The position numbers and the translations under genes were made by a program. This document shows, in pieces, positions 16,102-25,265 of a DNA stretch of 58,032 bases (the stretch's first letter is position 1; each line of letters starts with the position of its first letter). The stretch covers positions 1 through 58,032 of the forward strand of contig JAJOKP010000095.1 of NCBI GenBank assembly GCA_021129775.1, in the 5' to 3' direction. Below the pieces are notes generated by a model, which worked only from the letters and a program-made list of their open reading frames with translations, was not told the DNA's origin and made no database searches. This DNA is from Clostridiales bacterium. GTDB lineage: Bacteria; Bacillota; Clostridia; Peptostreptococcales; NVVX01.

Positions 16102-17349
16102 GTGAGTAATTATAGAGAAAATGAACTTTGGAAAGATGTCACCGAAGAGCAATGGAATGATTGGTATTGGCAAGTTAAAAACAGGATTACTAGTATTGAA
16201 GACTTGAAAAAAGTTATTAATTTAACAAAAGACGAAGAAGGAGGTATTGAAAAATGCTTAACAACAATAAGAATCGCAATAACACCGTACTATGCATCTT
16301 TAATGGACAAAGATGATCCAAAATGTCCAATTAGAATGCAAGCAGTACCTGTGAAAAATGAACTTGAAAAAGGCAGTGCCGACATGGATGACCCACTTCA
16401 CGAAGATGCGGACTCACCTGCACCAGGTTTAACACATCGTTACCCCGATAGAGTGCTACTGTTAGTTACTGATATGTGTGCAATGTATTGTAGACATTGC
16501 ACAAGAAGAAGGTTTGCTGGGCAAAATGATGCGAATATGGCAGTTGATAAAATCGACGTTGCTATAGAATATATTGCTAAAACCCCAGAAATAAGAGACG
16601 TATTATTATCTGGGGGAGACTGTCTGCTTGTATCTGATGAGCGACTTGAATATATTATTGGTAAATTGAGAGAAATTAAGCATGTAGAAATTATAAGATT
16701 AGGATCAAGAATTCCTGTTGTAATGCCACAAAGAATTACTCCTAAATTAGTTAATATGCTTAAAAAATATCACCCGATATGGTTAAACACTCATTTTAAC
16801 CATATGAAAGAAGTAACTCCAGAAGCTAAAAAAGCATTAGAATTACTTGCAAATGCGGGGGTGCCTTTAGGTAATCAATCAGTATTATTAAAAGGGATTA
16901 ATGACTGCATACATGTGATGAAAGAACTAGTGCATAGATTAGTAAAAGAAAGAGTGAGACCTTATTATATTTATCAATGTGACTTATCAATGGGAATAGA
17001 GCATTTTAGAACTTCAGTTTCTAAAGGGATTGAAATTATTGAAGGGTTAAGAGGGCACACATCTGGATTTGCTGTTCCAACATTCGTAGTGGACGCGCCA
17101 GGTGGTGGAGGCAAAATTCCTGTAATGCCGAATTACGTGTTGTCACAATCGCCAAACAAAATCATTCTAAGAAATTACGAGGGAGTAATTACAACTTACA
17201 CAGAACCTGATGTATATGTAGATGAGTGCGCCTGTGATATATGTTCTGAAAAGAAAAAAACAAAATTACACGGAGTTGTTGGTTTGCTACAAGGGAATCA
17301 AATTGCAATTGAGCCTGCTGAGCTTGATAGACATAAAAGAAGTGAGTAG
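16102..17349 (+). CDS. kamA: L-lysine 2,3-aminomutase (radical SAM, PLP)
   Basis: It converts L-lysine to L-beta-lysine, the first step of the pathway. I use the GTG at 16102: GGAGGAGAG lies just upstream and the resulting 416 residues fit the classical clostridial enzyme, while the open frame goes back to 16072. The radical SAM cluster is CAMYCRHC (Cys126, Cys130, Cys133). The PLP lysine lies in PGGGGKIPVMPNYV. C-terminal Cys residues (DECACDIC) resemble the zinc-binding end of the family. In the operon it is followed by a 158-base gap with two hairpins before kamB. Confidence 0.97.
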   Translation: MSNYRENELWKDVTEEQWNDWYWQVKNRITSIEDLKKVINLTKDEEGGIEKCLTTIRIAITPYYASLMDKDDPKCPIRMQAVPVKNELEKGSADMDDPLHEDADSPAPGLTHRYPDRVLLLVTDMCAMYCRHCTRRRFAGQNDANMAVDKIDVAIEYIAKTPEIRDVLLSGGDCLLVSDERLEYIIGKLREIKHVEIIRLGSRIPVVMPQRITPKLVNMLKKYHPIWLNTHFNHMKEVTPEAKKALELLANAGVPLGNQSVLLKGINDCIHVMKELVHRLVKERVRPYYIYQCDLSMGIEHFRTSVSKGIEIIEGLRGHTSGFAVPTFVVDAPGGGGKIPVMPNYVLSQSPNKIILRNYEGVITTYTEPDVYVDECACDICSEKKKTKLHGVVGLLQGNQIAIEPAELDRHKRSE

Positions 17350-17359
17350 TTGAAAACAT

Positions 17360-17386
17360 AAGACACGGGGACAGGTACTCTGTCTT
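17360..17386 (+). repeat. GGGGACAGG-type hairpin after kamA
   Basis: AAGACA (17360-17365) pairs with TGTCTT (17381-17386), with an alternative inner GACAG/CTGTC. A second related motif, CAGGGACGTTTCTC, follows at about 17400. It belongs to the dispersed GGGGAC family. Confidence 0.6.
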
Positions 17387-17432
17387 GTTGGGTATGACGC
17401 AGGGACGTTTCTCACGACATGTTTTGTCCGCC

Positions 17433-17480
17433 GTAAAATATAGAATAAACACAAATTGTCCTTAGACTCTTATATTTTAC
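17433..17480 (+). other. AT-rich inverted repeat in the kamA-kamB gap
   Basis: GTAAAATATA (17433-17442) and TATATTTTAC (17471-17480) are perfect inverted repeats 28 bases apart. It ends 27 bases before kamB. It could be an operator or a processing hairpin; neither is proven. Confidence 0.4.
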
Positions 17481-17507
17481 CAGACTTAGATTGATGGTGA
17501 GGTTATT

Positions 17508-18551
17508 ATGAAATTAGTGGACTTAATATATAACAAGTACAAAATAATATCTGTAGTAGGCATGTCTAAAAATGCTGGTAAAACAGTTACTCTAAATTAT
17601 CTAATAGAAAAATTTGATGAAATTGGAGCCGTTATAGGGATAACATCTACGGGCAGAGATGGAGAAAAACTCGACATCGTAACTAAAACAGAAAAGCCAA
17701 CTATTTTTGTTATGGAAAATACGATTATTGCATCGGCAAAAGAAACTTTACTAAGGAGTAATGCGAAACTAGAGATATTAGAAATAACTAATAGTAGAAC
17801 ATCTCTTGGTGAGGTGGTCATTGCAAGAGTTAAAAGAAGTGGATATGTGGAAATCGCAGGACCAGAAACGAATACACAAATAAAAGATATTGCAAACAGA
17901 ATGATCGAATATGGTGCAGAGATAGTGATTTTAGATGGAGCGATTAATAGAAAAACTGCAGCGGCTCCAACAATATCGGAGGCTACCATCTTAGCTACTG
18001 GGGCCGCATTAAGTAGAGACATGAATAATGTAATTGAAGAAACGGTATTTCAAGTAGAACTGTATAGTTTAGAAGTAATCGAGGAAGGCGTGTCAAAACT
18101 AGGACTAAGTAAGAGATTTAAAGATAAAGAATTTATTATTATAGACAACGAAGGAAAGAGCGAGTTTATAAATATTACAACTACTTTAAGTTCGGGTCGA
18201 GTAATAGGTGAAGCGATAAACGGAGATAGCAAATACATGGTACTTAGCGGGTCGATTGTTTATAAAACATTCGAAGATATTATTTCTGTGGCGGAAAACT
18301 ATAAGGACGTAATATATATAGTGCAGGATGCTACTAAGATATTTGTTTCATCTAGAGAGTGGAAAATACTAAAGAAAAAAGGAATTGCTATTAGAGTAAT
18401 GAATAGAATAAACCTATTAGCTGTAACAGTAAACCCATATTCGCCGTATGGTTATAATTTTGACGCAAAAGATTTTTTGCATACATTGGAAAAGAGACTG
18501 CCGAATATTGCAGTAATAGATGTAATGGAGGGAGAAAATGCAGATAATTAA
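17508..18551 (+). CDS. kamB: Lysine 5,6-aminomutase reactivase subunit KamB
   Basis: 347 residues with a P-loop near the N-terminus (VVGMSKNAGKTVTLNYLI) and VVILDGAINRKTAAAP further in. KamB works with KamC to reactivate adenosylcobalamin-dependent lysine 5,6-aminomutase after its cofactor is inactivated, presumably by ATP-driven exchange of damaged cobalamin. The identification rests on the P-loop and on its position between kamA and kamC/D/E, a fixed order in lysine fermenters. It overlaps kamC by 14 bases, which suggests coupled synthesis of the two subunits. GATGGTGAGG precedes the ATG. Confidence 0.85.
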   Translation: MKLVDLIYNKYKIISVVGMSKNAGKTVTLNYLIEKFDEIGAVIGITSTGRDGEKLDIVTKTEKPTIFVMENTIIASAKETLLRSNAKLEILEITNSRTSLGEVVIARVKRSGYVEIAGPETNTQIKDIANRMIEYGAEIVILDGAINRKTAAAPTISEATILATGAALSRDMNNVIEETVFQVELYSLEVIEEGVSKLGLSKRFKDKEFIIIDNEGKSEFINITTTLSSGRVIGEAINGDSKYMVLSGSIVYKTFEDIISVAENYKDVIYIVQDATKIFVSSREWKILKKKGIAIRVMNRINLLAVTVNPYSPYGYNFDAKDFLHTLEKRLPNIAVIDVMEGENADN

Positions 18552-20175
18552 CAATGTCTTTATAGATGAACGCACAAAGAAAAGTATAGGTCTGGATGAA
18601 ATAATAAATAATCTTCCGACACTTACTGATTACGGAAACAAAGCCAAAATAAGCATGACTCCTTATCTTAAAGAAGATATAAAGGAACTTAGATTTGTCT
18701 TGGAAGATTTGAGTATTATAAAGAGATTTGCTGAAATGAATAAAAGCAAAATGAATGAAATAAAGAGCGCATTACATGTAATTAAAGACATTCATGGCAC
18801 AATAAAAAGGTTGCAGGGAAGAAAAGTGCTAAACGAAGTAGAATTTTTTGAATTAAAATGTCAATTCATTGAGATGGAAAAATTGCACCAGTTACTTATA
18901 TCAACAGAAGAAATATATCTAAACAGATTCAAGCTAAATTCATCTAAGTTTGAAATAGAACTGCTTGATCCTGAAAAATCAGGTACGAAAACCTTTTATA
19001 TGTACGATGCTTTTTCTGTGGATTTATCTGAAATTAGAAAAAATAAAAGAGAAGTAGAGAAGAAAATTAGGCTAATGAAAGAGAAATTAAGAGAAGAAGT
19101 ATTTGACGAGATAGGGTTAATGCCAAAGAAAAATGACGAAATAAGAGTAGATAGAGGAAAGACAAGTGAAATAGAAAAGCTAGGTAAAAGCGATAAAGTA
19201 GTAATGAGTTCTGAAACTTTTAGTGGTTTGGTATTTAAGGTTAAGCAAAATAACGATACAATTCAACTGGTAAACAAACTAGGGGATTTAGAGATTCAAG
19301 AGGAAAAAGAAGAATTTAAGATAAGAAAAATACTTGTAGAAAAACTGAGTAGAAATGTAGAGAAATATGAAGAGAACATATTAGCAGTTGCAGAGTTAGA
19401 TTTAATTATAGCTAAAGCTGTTTACGCAACTAGAATAAGCGCTGTAAAAGCAGATATATGCGACGATGTATATATTGAAATTGTAAAAGGTAGACATGCG
19501 AGTACAGAAGATGCACTAAGGTTAAAAGGCTCAGAGATTATACCTGTGGATATCAGCATAAAAAGAGGTGTTACGTTGATTACAGGTGCAAATATGGGTG
19601 GAAAGACTGTAACGCTAAAAATGGTTTCGCTTATTGTTGCTCTGACGCAATACGCAATGTTTGTACCAGCCCAAAGTGCAAAAATAGGACTTATGAATTT
19701 TGTGTATTTATCAGTAGGAGACGAACAATCAGAAAAGCAAGGACTTTCTACTTTTGGAGCTGAGATTTTTAATCTCAAAGAAATCATAGCAAAAGCAGAC
19801 GAAGTAGGTTTGATTTTGATTGATGAAATTGCAAGAGGAACCAATCCATTAGAAGGTCAAGCGATTGCTAAGGCGATTATTCAGTACTTGCAAAACAAAA
19901 AATCTACTACAATAATTACATCTCATTTTGACGGTTTATGTGCTATAGATGGGATTAAGTATCTTCAGGTTAAAGGATTAAGAGGTGCTGACCTTAGCAA
20001 AATGAAAAATGATGTCAAAAGAAAAGCGAAATATGAAGAGATATTCGAAAAATATATGGATTACAGACTAGAAGAAGTAAAAACTAAAAAGTCAGTTCCA
20101 AGGGATGCACTATTAGTTGCTGAAATTATGGGATTAAATAAAGAAATAATTGATAGCGCAAACGGATTTATATAA
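18538..20175 (+). CDS. kamC: Lysine 5,6-aminomutase reactivase ATPase KamC (MutS-like)
   Basis: 545 residues. The C-terminal half is a MutS-family ABC ATPase: Walker A ITGANMGGKTVTLK, then LSTFGAEIFNLKEI, Walker B GLILIDEIARGTNPLEGQA and IITSHFDGL. It lacks the mismatch-binding N-terminal domain, so DNA repair is unlikely. The N-terminal half is rich in charged helices. Together with KamB it forms the reactivation machinery for KamDE. The start lies inside the kamB end, behind GGAGGGAG. A 105-base gap separates it from kamD. Confidence 0.88.
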   Translation: MQIINNVFIDERTKKSIGLDEIINNLPTLTDYGNKAKISMTPYLKEDIKELRFVLEDLSIIKRFAEMNKSKMNEIKSALHVIKDIHGTIKRLQGRKVLNEVEFFELKCQFIEMEKLHQLLISTEEIYLNRFKLNSSKFEIELLDPEKSGTKTFYMYDAFSVDLSEIRKNKREVEKKIRLMKEKLREEVFDEIGLMPKKNDEIRVDRGKTSEIEKLGKSDKVVMSSETFSGLVFKVKQNNDTIQLVNKLGDLEIQEEKEEFKIRKILVEKLSRNVEKYEENILAVAELDLIIAKAVYATRISAVKADICDDVYIEIVKGRHASTEDALRLKGSEIIPVDISIKRGVTLITGANMGGKTVTLKMVSLIVALTQYAMFVPAQSAKIGLMNFVYLSVGDEQSEKQGLSTFGAEIFNLKEIIAKADEVGLILIDEIARGTNPLEGQAIAKAIIQYLQNKKSTTIITSHFDGLCAIDGIKYLQVKGLRGADLSKMKNDVKRKAKYEEIFEKYMDYRLEEVKTKKSVPRDALLVAEIMGLNKEIIDSANGFI

Positions 20176-20280
20176 TTTGACTTCGCCCTGTAGATGATAC
20201 GCGGATGCATGGAGAAGGGGTTGTTGTCAACATTTTTAAAAGCATTTGAAATAATACAGAAAAAATAATGGAGGTCTAAA

Positions 20281-21837
20281 ATGGAAAGCAAGTTAAATTT
20301 AGATTTTGATTTAATAAAAAGAGCAAGAGGTGCATCTAAAAAAATTGCACTTGATGTACAAGATTTTATTGATTTGCACACAACGGTAACGGTTGAAAGA
20401 ACTATTGTAAGACTAATTGGAATAGATGGAGTTGATGAAATTGACACACCTCTTCCTAATGTAGTGGTGGAAGATGTTAAAGAAAATGGTGGGATTGAAA
20501 GAGGAATTGCATTTTGGTTAGGGAATGCAGCCGTATACACAAGTAAAACACCGCAAGAAATAGCTGAAGCCGTAGCATCGGGAGAAATAAATTTAACGCA
20601 AATTCCTATGCAAGACAAAGAAGCTATAAAAGCAAAGATTGACGAATGGGCTATAAATTCTGTAGAAAAAATAAGAAACAAAAGGCTTGAGCGAGAGAAC
20701 ACAATTGAACGAATTGGAGAGGGAGAGAAGCCATATATATATGTAATAGTTGCAACTGGGAATGTTTATGAGGATGCTATTCAAGCTCAGGCAGCAGCGA
20801 GGCAAGGAGCAGATATTATTGCTGTCATTAGATCAACTGCTCAATCTTTACTTGACTACGTGCCTTATGGTGCTACAACCGAAGGCTTTGGCGGAACTTA
20901 CGCAACACAAGAGAATTTTAGAATAGTTAGAAAAGCACTAGATGAAGTTGGGGAAGAAGTAGGCAGATACATCAGACTATGCAATTATTGTTCAGGCTTA
21001 TGTATGCCTGAAATCGCAGCTATGGGTGCAATAGAAAGACTAGACGTAATGCTAAACGATGCACTCTACGGAATACTATTTAGAGACATAAACATGCAAA
21101 GAACTTTTATAGATCAGTACTTTTCAAGAGTTATTAACGGATTTGCTGGAATCATAATAAATACAGGCGAAGATAACTACTTGACTACAGCTGATGCGGT
21201 TGAAGAAGCGCATACGGTTCTCGCCTCTCAATTTATTAACGAACAATTCGCTTTGTTCGCGGGGTTACCAGAAGAGCAAATGGCATTAGGTCATGCATTT
21301 GAAATGAACCCTAAAGAAGAAAATGGTTTTCTATGGGAACTGGCACAAGCGCAAATGGCGAGAGAAATTTTTTATATCTCGCCACTGAAATACATGCCTC
21401 CTACTAAGTTCATAACTGGAGATATTTTCAAAGGACATGTCCAAAATGCACTTTTTAATCTAATATCCATATGGACAAATCAAGGGATTCAACTATTAGG
21501 AATGTTGACGGAAGCAATTCATACCCCGCATTTACACGATAGAGCTTTGATGATAGAAAATGCTAAGTATGTTTTTAATAATTGCAAGGACCTAGGAGAC
21601 GAAATTGAATTTAAGAAAGACGGAATCATTCAAAAAAGAGCGCAAAAAGTATTAAAAGAAGCCACTGAGTTAATAGAAGAGATTGAAAGAAACGGAATGT
21701 ATAACACGATAGAACAAGGGAAATTTGGTGGAGTAAAGCGTTTACGAACAGGTGGGAAAGGATTAAGAGGAGTTATTAAGAAAGATGATGAATATTATAA
21801 TCCATTTATCATCTTGATGCTCAGGAGGAATGCATAA
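20281..21837 (+). CDS. kamD: Lysine 5,6-aminomutase alpha subunit
   Basis: 518 residues forming the TIM-barrel catalytic subunit that, with KamE, moves the terminal amino group of beta-lysine from C6 to C5 (or D-lysine to 2,5-diaminohexanoate) using PLP and adenosylcobalamin. The sequence is family-like throughout, for example the start MESKLNLDFDLIKRARG and the RLCNYCSGLCMPEIAAMG segment. A clear GGAGGTC precedes the ATG. The stop overlaps the kamE start codon, giving strict coupling of the two subunits. Confidence 0.96.
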   Translation: MESKLNLDFDLIKRARGASKKIALDVQDFIDLHTTVTVERTIVRLIGIDGVDEIDTPLPNVVVEDVKENGGIERGIAFWLGNAAVYTSKTPQEIAEAVASGEINLTQIPMQDKEAIKAKIDEWAINSVEKIRNKRLERENTIERIGEGEKPYIYVIVATGNVYEDAIQAQAAARQGADIIAVIRSTAQSLLDYVPYGATTEGFGGTYATQENFRIVRKALDEVGEEVGRYIRLCNYCSGLCMPEIAAMGAIERLDVMLNDALYGILFRDINMQRTFIDQYFSRVINGFAGIIINTGEDNYLTTADAVEEAHTVLASQFINEQFALFAGLPEEQMALGHAFEMNPKEENGFLWELAQAQMAREIFYISPLKYMPPTKFITGDIFKGHVQNALFNLISIWTNQGIQLLGMLTEAIHTPHLHDRALMIENAKYVFNNCKDLGDEIEFKKDGIIQKRAQKVLKEATELIEEIERNGMYNTIEQGKFGGVKRLRTGGKGLRGVIKKDDEYYNPFIILMLRRNA

Positions 21838-22592
21838 TGCCAGCAGGGAAAATTGACTATTCAAAAATTAAACCATATGGGGATACCTTAAATGATGGAA
21901 TGACACAATTAAGCTTTACCTTGCCAATTCCTTGTGATGAAAAGGGAATAGAAGCAGCAAAACAACTAGCCGCGAAAATGGGATTTGAAGAACCAAGTGT
22001 AGTGCATGCAAAAGACTTAGGAGTGGGATATACTTATTTTATTCTTTATGGAAAATGCAAACACACTGTAAACTATGAAGTGATAAAAGTAGTAAAAGTA
22101 GAAACAGGTGTAATGTCAAGAAAAGAAGTAGAGGCATATATTTTAGAAAATCTCAAAAAAGACATAGTAATTCTAGGTGCATGTACAGGATCAGATGCAC
22201 ATACAGTAGGGATAGATGCGATTATGAATATGAAGGGCTATGACGGACATTACGGCTTAGAAAGATATAAAGGCATTGATGCTCTGAATATGGGGAGTCA
22301 GGTAGAAAATGAAGAACTAATTGCAAAAGCAATAGAACTAAAAGCAGATGCTATTTTAGTTTCGCAAATAGTAACGCAAAAAGATGTACACGTTAACAAC
22401 TTAACTAATTTAGTAGAATTAATGGAAGCAGAAGGAATCAGGGACGATATAATTCTAATTTGTGGAGGACCTAGAATTAACCATGAATTAGCCAAAGAAT
22501 TAGGCTATGATGCTGGTTTTGGACCAGGAACATACGCAGAAGACGTTGCATCATTTGTTGTTAATGAAATGGTGGCTAGGAGAAGGAAGTAG
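21837..22592 (+). CDS. kamE: Lysine 5,6-aminomutase beta subunit (B12- and PLP-binding)
   Basis: 251 residues. The C-terminal Rossmann domain carries the base-off cobalamin motif DAHTVG (Asp120, His122, Gly125), where His replaces the lower axial ligand of cobalamin. The family's PLP-binding lysine belongs to this subunit. The start overlaps kamD by one base, behind CAGGAGGAATGCA. Right after the stop codon the same reading frame continues as a HipA-like kinase fragment, which marks a rearrangement at the operon's 3' end. Confidence 0.96.
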   Translation: MPAGKIDYSKIKPYGDTLNDGMTQLSFTLPIPCDEKGIEAAKQLAAKMGFEEPSVVHAKDLGVGYTYFILYGKCKHTVNYEVIKVVKVETGVMSRKEVEAYILENLKKDIVILGACTGSDAHTVGIDAIMNMKGYDGHYGLERYKGIDALNMGSQVENEELIAKAIELKADAILVSQIVTQKDVHVNNLTNLVELMEAEGIRDDIILICGGPRINHELAKELGYDAGFGPGTYAEDVASFVVNEMVARRRK

Positions 22593-23204
22593 GATAGGGG
22601 AGCTTCTAAGATTCAACGTTGTAAGTATGCCCTAGCCAAAGCGATCCTATTTCCAGAAGTTAACAATTATGGGAAAGAGCATCTATCTATATGCAGTAAC
22701 TTCTTAGCTGAAGAAGAGGAATTTATTTCAATATATAAGAGAGCAGATACCGCAAGGAAGAAACCTAAAGGCAAAGAGGGGTGGGAGTCTCTTGCGAGAA
22801 AATGGATGAACCCTAAAAGCTTCAACGAGATGATAACGCTTGACGCTATTGTTGGGAATGAAGATAGACATCTTAATAATTTCGGATTTGTTTTCAATAT
22901 GAGAGAAGAGGTTTACAAGACAGCACCGATATTCGATACAGGAGCTAGTTTATTAGCTTGGGTAGATGAAGCTGATTTATCTAGACTTTCGAAAATTTAC
23001 ATTCACGATAAAGCTAAACCCTTTAGAACTACTCATAAGAAACAGCTAAAGTTAGTGGGCGATAGCATAAACCTAGAACATATTAAGTACTTAGCTGTCA
23101 TTAAGTCTGTTGAAGATATTCTAGAGTATTTGTCACCTCAAAGAGCTAAAGCAGTCTGGGAGTATTTAAAGTGGAGGTGCGAATATTATGTTAACATCAC
23201 CTAA
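22593..23204 (+). pseudogene. 5'-truncated HipA-like kinase gene
   Basis: The frame is open from the base after the kamE stop (TAG at 22590-22592) to 23204, about 203 codons, but has no plausible start until an internal ATG at 22806. The translated sequence continues family-like upstream of that ATG, so the gene has lost its 5' part. The HipA C-lobe is present: DAIVGNEDRHLNNFGF (catalytic loop N-x-DRHxxN) and PIFDTGAS (metal-binding DxG). The missing part would hold the ATP-binding N-lobe. The stop overlaps the next gene by 17 bases, as in an intact two-gene unit. A shortened protein from 22806 could still be made. Confidence 0.7.
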
Positions 23205-23550
23205 AATAATGTGTGGAAAAGAAGTTGTTGCAGAAGTCTTAGACCCTAAGGTTATTTTCGCAGATGGAGTAAAGCAGCATATAATAGAAAGGTTACCTAA
23301 GTCTCTTCCAGAGTTTGCTAGATGGGTAGAGGATAGAGTAGTACCTAATGACAGAGTAGACATTGAGGATGTTTTGAGCTTAATGAGTTTAAAAGAATAT
23401 GACTTCTTTGCTATGGCACAGAAGACAAGAGCAAATCTGATGGAGGATGATTTCTGGGTGAAGTTCGAAGATGACGACTCTTGGCAAGATAATCTAAAGG
23501 CTCGTGCAGGCTATAAACCTACACCTAGAAAGTACATTTTCAACAAGTAA
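23188..23550 (+). CDS. Companion protein of the HipA-like kinase, unknown function
   Basis: 120 residues, soluble and acidic, not recognised. It begins MLTSPKIMCGKEVVAEVLDPK behind GGAGGTGCG and overlaps the kinase-like gene by 17 bases, so the two were translationally coupled. No DNA-binding motif is apparent, so calling it an antitoxin would be speculation. With its partner truncated it may no longer have a role. Confidence 0.6.
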   Translation: MLTSPKIMCGKEVVAEVLDPKVIFADGVKQHIIERLPKSLPEFARWVEDRVVPNDRVDIEDVLSLMSLKEYDFFAMAQKTRANLMEDDFWVKFEDDDSWQDNLKARAGYKPTPRKYIFNK

Positions 23551-23562
23551 AGCTGGATAGTC

Positions 23563-23636
23563 CAGACAGGGGAACAGGGACTCGTCTGGTTCTGAAAAAG
23601 CAAGCGTGAGCAGACAAGTCCCTGTTCCCCTGTCTG
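23563..23636. repeat. Long GC-rich inverted repeat of the GGGGAACAGGGAC family
   Basis: Two 26-base arms, 23563-23588 and 23611-23636, match at 25 of 26 positions in inverted orientation around a 22-base loop. Each arm also starts CAGAC and ends GTCTG. It can form a very stable hairpin and may terminate transcription in both directions. The rest of the 23551-23734 gap shows no gene. Confidence 0.85.
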
Positions 23637-23734
23637 ACTTTAACAATGCCTAACTTGAATTTCTGGAAGAATTGCAACAAAGAATTCAGGAATTCCGCTA
23701 AATTCAACAGTTTAAATGATTTACCATGTTGAAC

Positions 23735-23795
23735 TTGACAAACATCGAAAAAAATGATATCCTCAAATTATGATTTGACAAATTATGATTTGAGG
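23735..23795 (+). promoter_or_regulatory. Promoter and operator-like palindrome of the DUF234 ATPase gene
   Basis: TTGACA (23735-23740) and TATCCT (23758-23763) have a 17-base spacer. Overlapping the -10 and running to the start codon are inverted arms CCTCAAAT (23761-23768) / ATTTGAGG (23788-23795), with AAATTATGATTTGA directly repeated inside. The right arm includes the ribosome site GAGG, so a bound protein or RNA hairpin could block both transcription and translation. Confidence 0.6.
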
Positions 23796-23802
23796 TGTTT
23801 TT

Positions 23803-25179
23803 GTGTTTGTAGGAAGAAAAGAAGAAATGAGCTATTTAGAAAAACTATATAAAAGTAATAAAGCAGAATTTGTAACAATTTATGGTCGAAGAAGAATAGG
23901 GAAGACAGAGCTACTAAACGAATTTTGTAAAAACAAAAAGAGTGTTTTTTATAGTGCAAAGGAATGTACAGGGGTTGAACAACTAAGGACATTTTCTGCA
24001 AAAATGTTAGGGACAGATGCCACATTTAAAAACTGGGAAGATGCGTTTTTGTATTTAAGCAAATTAGAAACAGCAGAAAAAACAATACTTGTAATGGATG
24101 AGTTTCCTTATATGGTAAACAGCGAAAAAAGTATTCCATCCATCCTCCAAAACTTATGGGATCATAAACTAAAAAAACTAAACATAATGATAATTATTTG
24201 TGGCTCAAGCATGAGCTTTATGGAAAAGAAAATTTTATCAGAAAAAAATCCCCTATATGGAAGAATGACAGGGATATATAAGATAGAAGAATTAGGAATC
24301 GAAGAGATCTCGAAATTCTTTCCGAATTATAATGAAGAAAAAATATTTGAAGTGTACTCTATCCTAGGAGGAGTACCGTATTATCTGATGCAATTTTCAG
24401 ATACTATAAGTGTAGAAGCAAACATTAAAGAAGCAATATTAGACAAAGGAAAAATATTATATAGCGAAGTAAACTTTCTTATGAAGCAAGAGTTGCGGGA
24501 AACACAAACATACTACACAATAATTGAAAAAATTGCACTAGGAAACACAAAGCTAAATCAGATACATACTAAAACACTCATAGATAAAAATAAATTAACA
24601 GTATATACAAAAAACCTGATAGAGTTAGGAATATTACAAAAAGAATATCCGGTAACAGAAAAACTAAAAGCGAGAGCCAACGTACATACGGGATTGTACA
24701 AGTTATCGAATAATTTTTTTAAATTTTATTTCGCTTACGTATTTCCAAATATATCGGAGTTAGAGCAAAGAGAAATTGAGTGGGTATACGAGAATGAAAT
24801 AGAAGGAAGCTTGAATGAGTACCTGTCAGTAGAATTTGAAAAATTATCAATACAATATATAAAAAAACTTAAAATTAAAAATGCTTTAAATATAAAAATC
24901 AAAAACATAGGACGATGGTGGAGCAAAGGAACAGAAATTGACATAGTCGCCTTCAGCAAACAAAATGAATATATATTTGGCGAATGCAAGTGGACAAACA
25001 AAAAAGTAGGAACACCTGTACTCGACAAATTAGAAGAAAAAGTGGAACAAAATTTTAACCCAATGGTAAAAGAATATTATTTATTTTCAAAAACAGGATT
25101 CACCCAAGAAATACAACAATTAGCGAGTGAAAACAAAAAACTTCATCTAATTACATTTGAAGAAACAATGAAGATGTAG
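23803..25179 (+). CDS. AAA+ ATPase with C-terminal DUF234 nuclease-like domain
   Basis: 458 residues, GTG start 7 bases after GAGG. The N-terminal archaeal-type ATPase has FVGRKEEMSYLEKLY, Walker A IYGRRRIGKTELLNEF and Walker B TILVMDEFPYM. The C-terminal region resembles DUF234, with a PD-(D/E)XK-like pattern (GTEIDIVAF then FGECKW). This family is widespread in archaea and anaerobes, often in strain-specific DNA, and its biological role is not settled. It stands alone with its own palindromic promoter. A second ATPase with a different C-terminus follows after a repeat element. Confidence 0.88.
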   Translation: MFVGRKEEMSYLEKLYKSNKAEFVTIYGRRRIGKTELLNEFCKNKKSVFYSAKECTGVEQLRTFSAKMLGTDATFKNWEDAFLYLSKLETAEKTILVMDEFPYMVNSEKSIPSILQNLWDHKLKKLNIMIIICGSSMSFMEKKILSEKNPLYGRMTGIYKIEELGIEEISKFFPNYNEEKIFEVYSILGGVPYYLMQFSDTISVEANIKEAILDKGKILYSEVNFLMKQELRETQTYYTIIEKIALGNTKLNQIHTKTLIDKNKLTVYTKNLIELGILQKEYPVTEKLKARANVHTGLYKLSNNFFKFYFAYVFPNISELEQREIEWVYENEIEGSLNEYLSVEFEKLSIQYIKKLKIKNALNIKIKNIGRWWSKGTEIDIVAFSKQNEYIFGECKWTNKKVGTPVLDKLEEKVEQNFNPMVKEYYLFSKTGFTQEIQQLASENKKLHLITFEETMKM

Positions 25180-25265
25180 TTTGTGGGTGTATTATGAGGG
25201 AGTTTAGCACTGTGAAATACAGAAAGTAACCGAGGTTCAAGCAGTCTAAAGCGATTGCACTTTTA

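Noticed and set aside
18538-20175. DNA mismatch repair MutS
   Set aside because: Only the ATPase half matches MutS; the mismatch-binding domain is absent and the gene sits in the kam operon where KamC is expected.
20061-20702. Reverse-strand open frame of 213 codons
   Set aside because: It lies antisense to kamC/kamD, is Ser/Ile-rich in the way antisense frames of AT-rich genes are, and has no ribosome site or known family.
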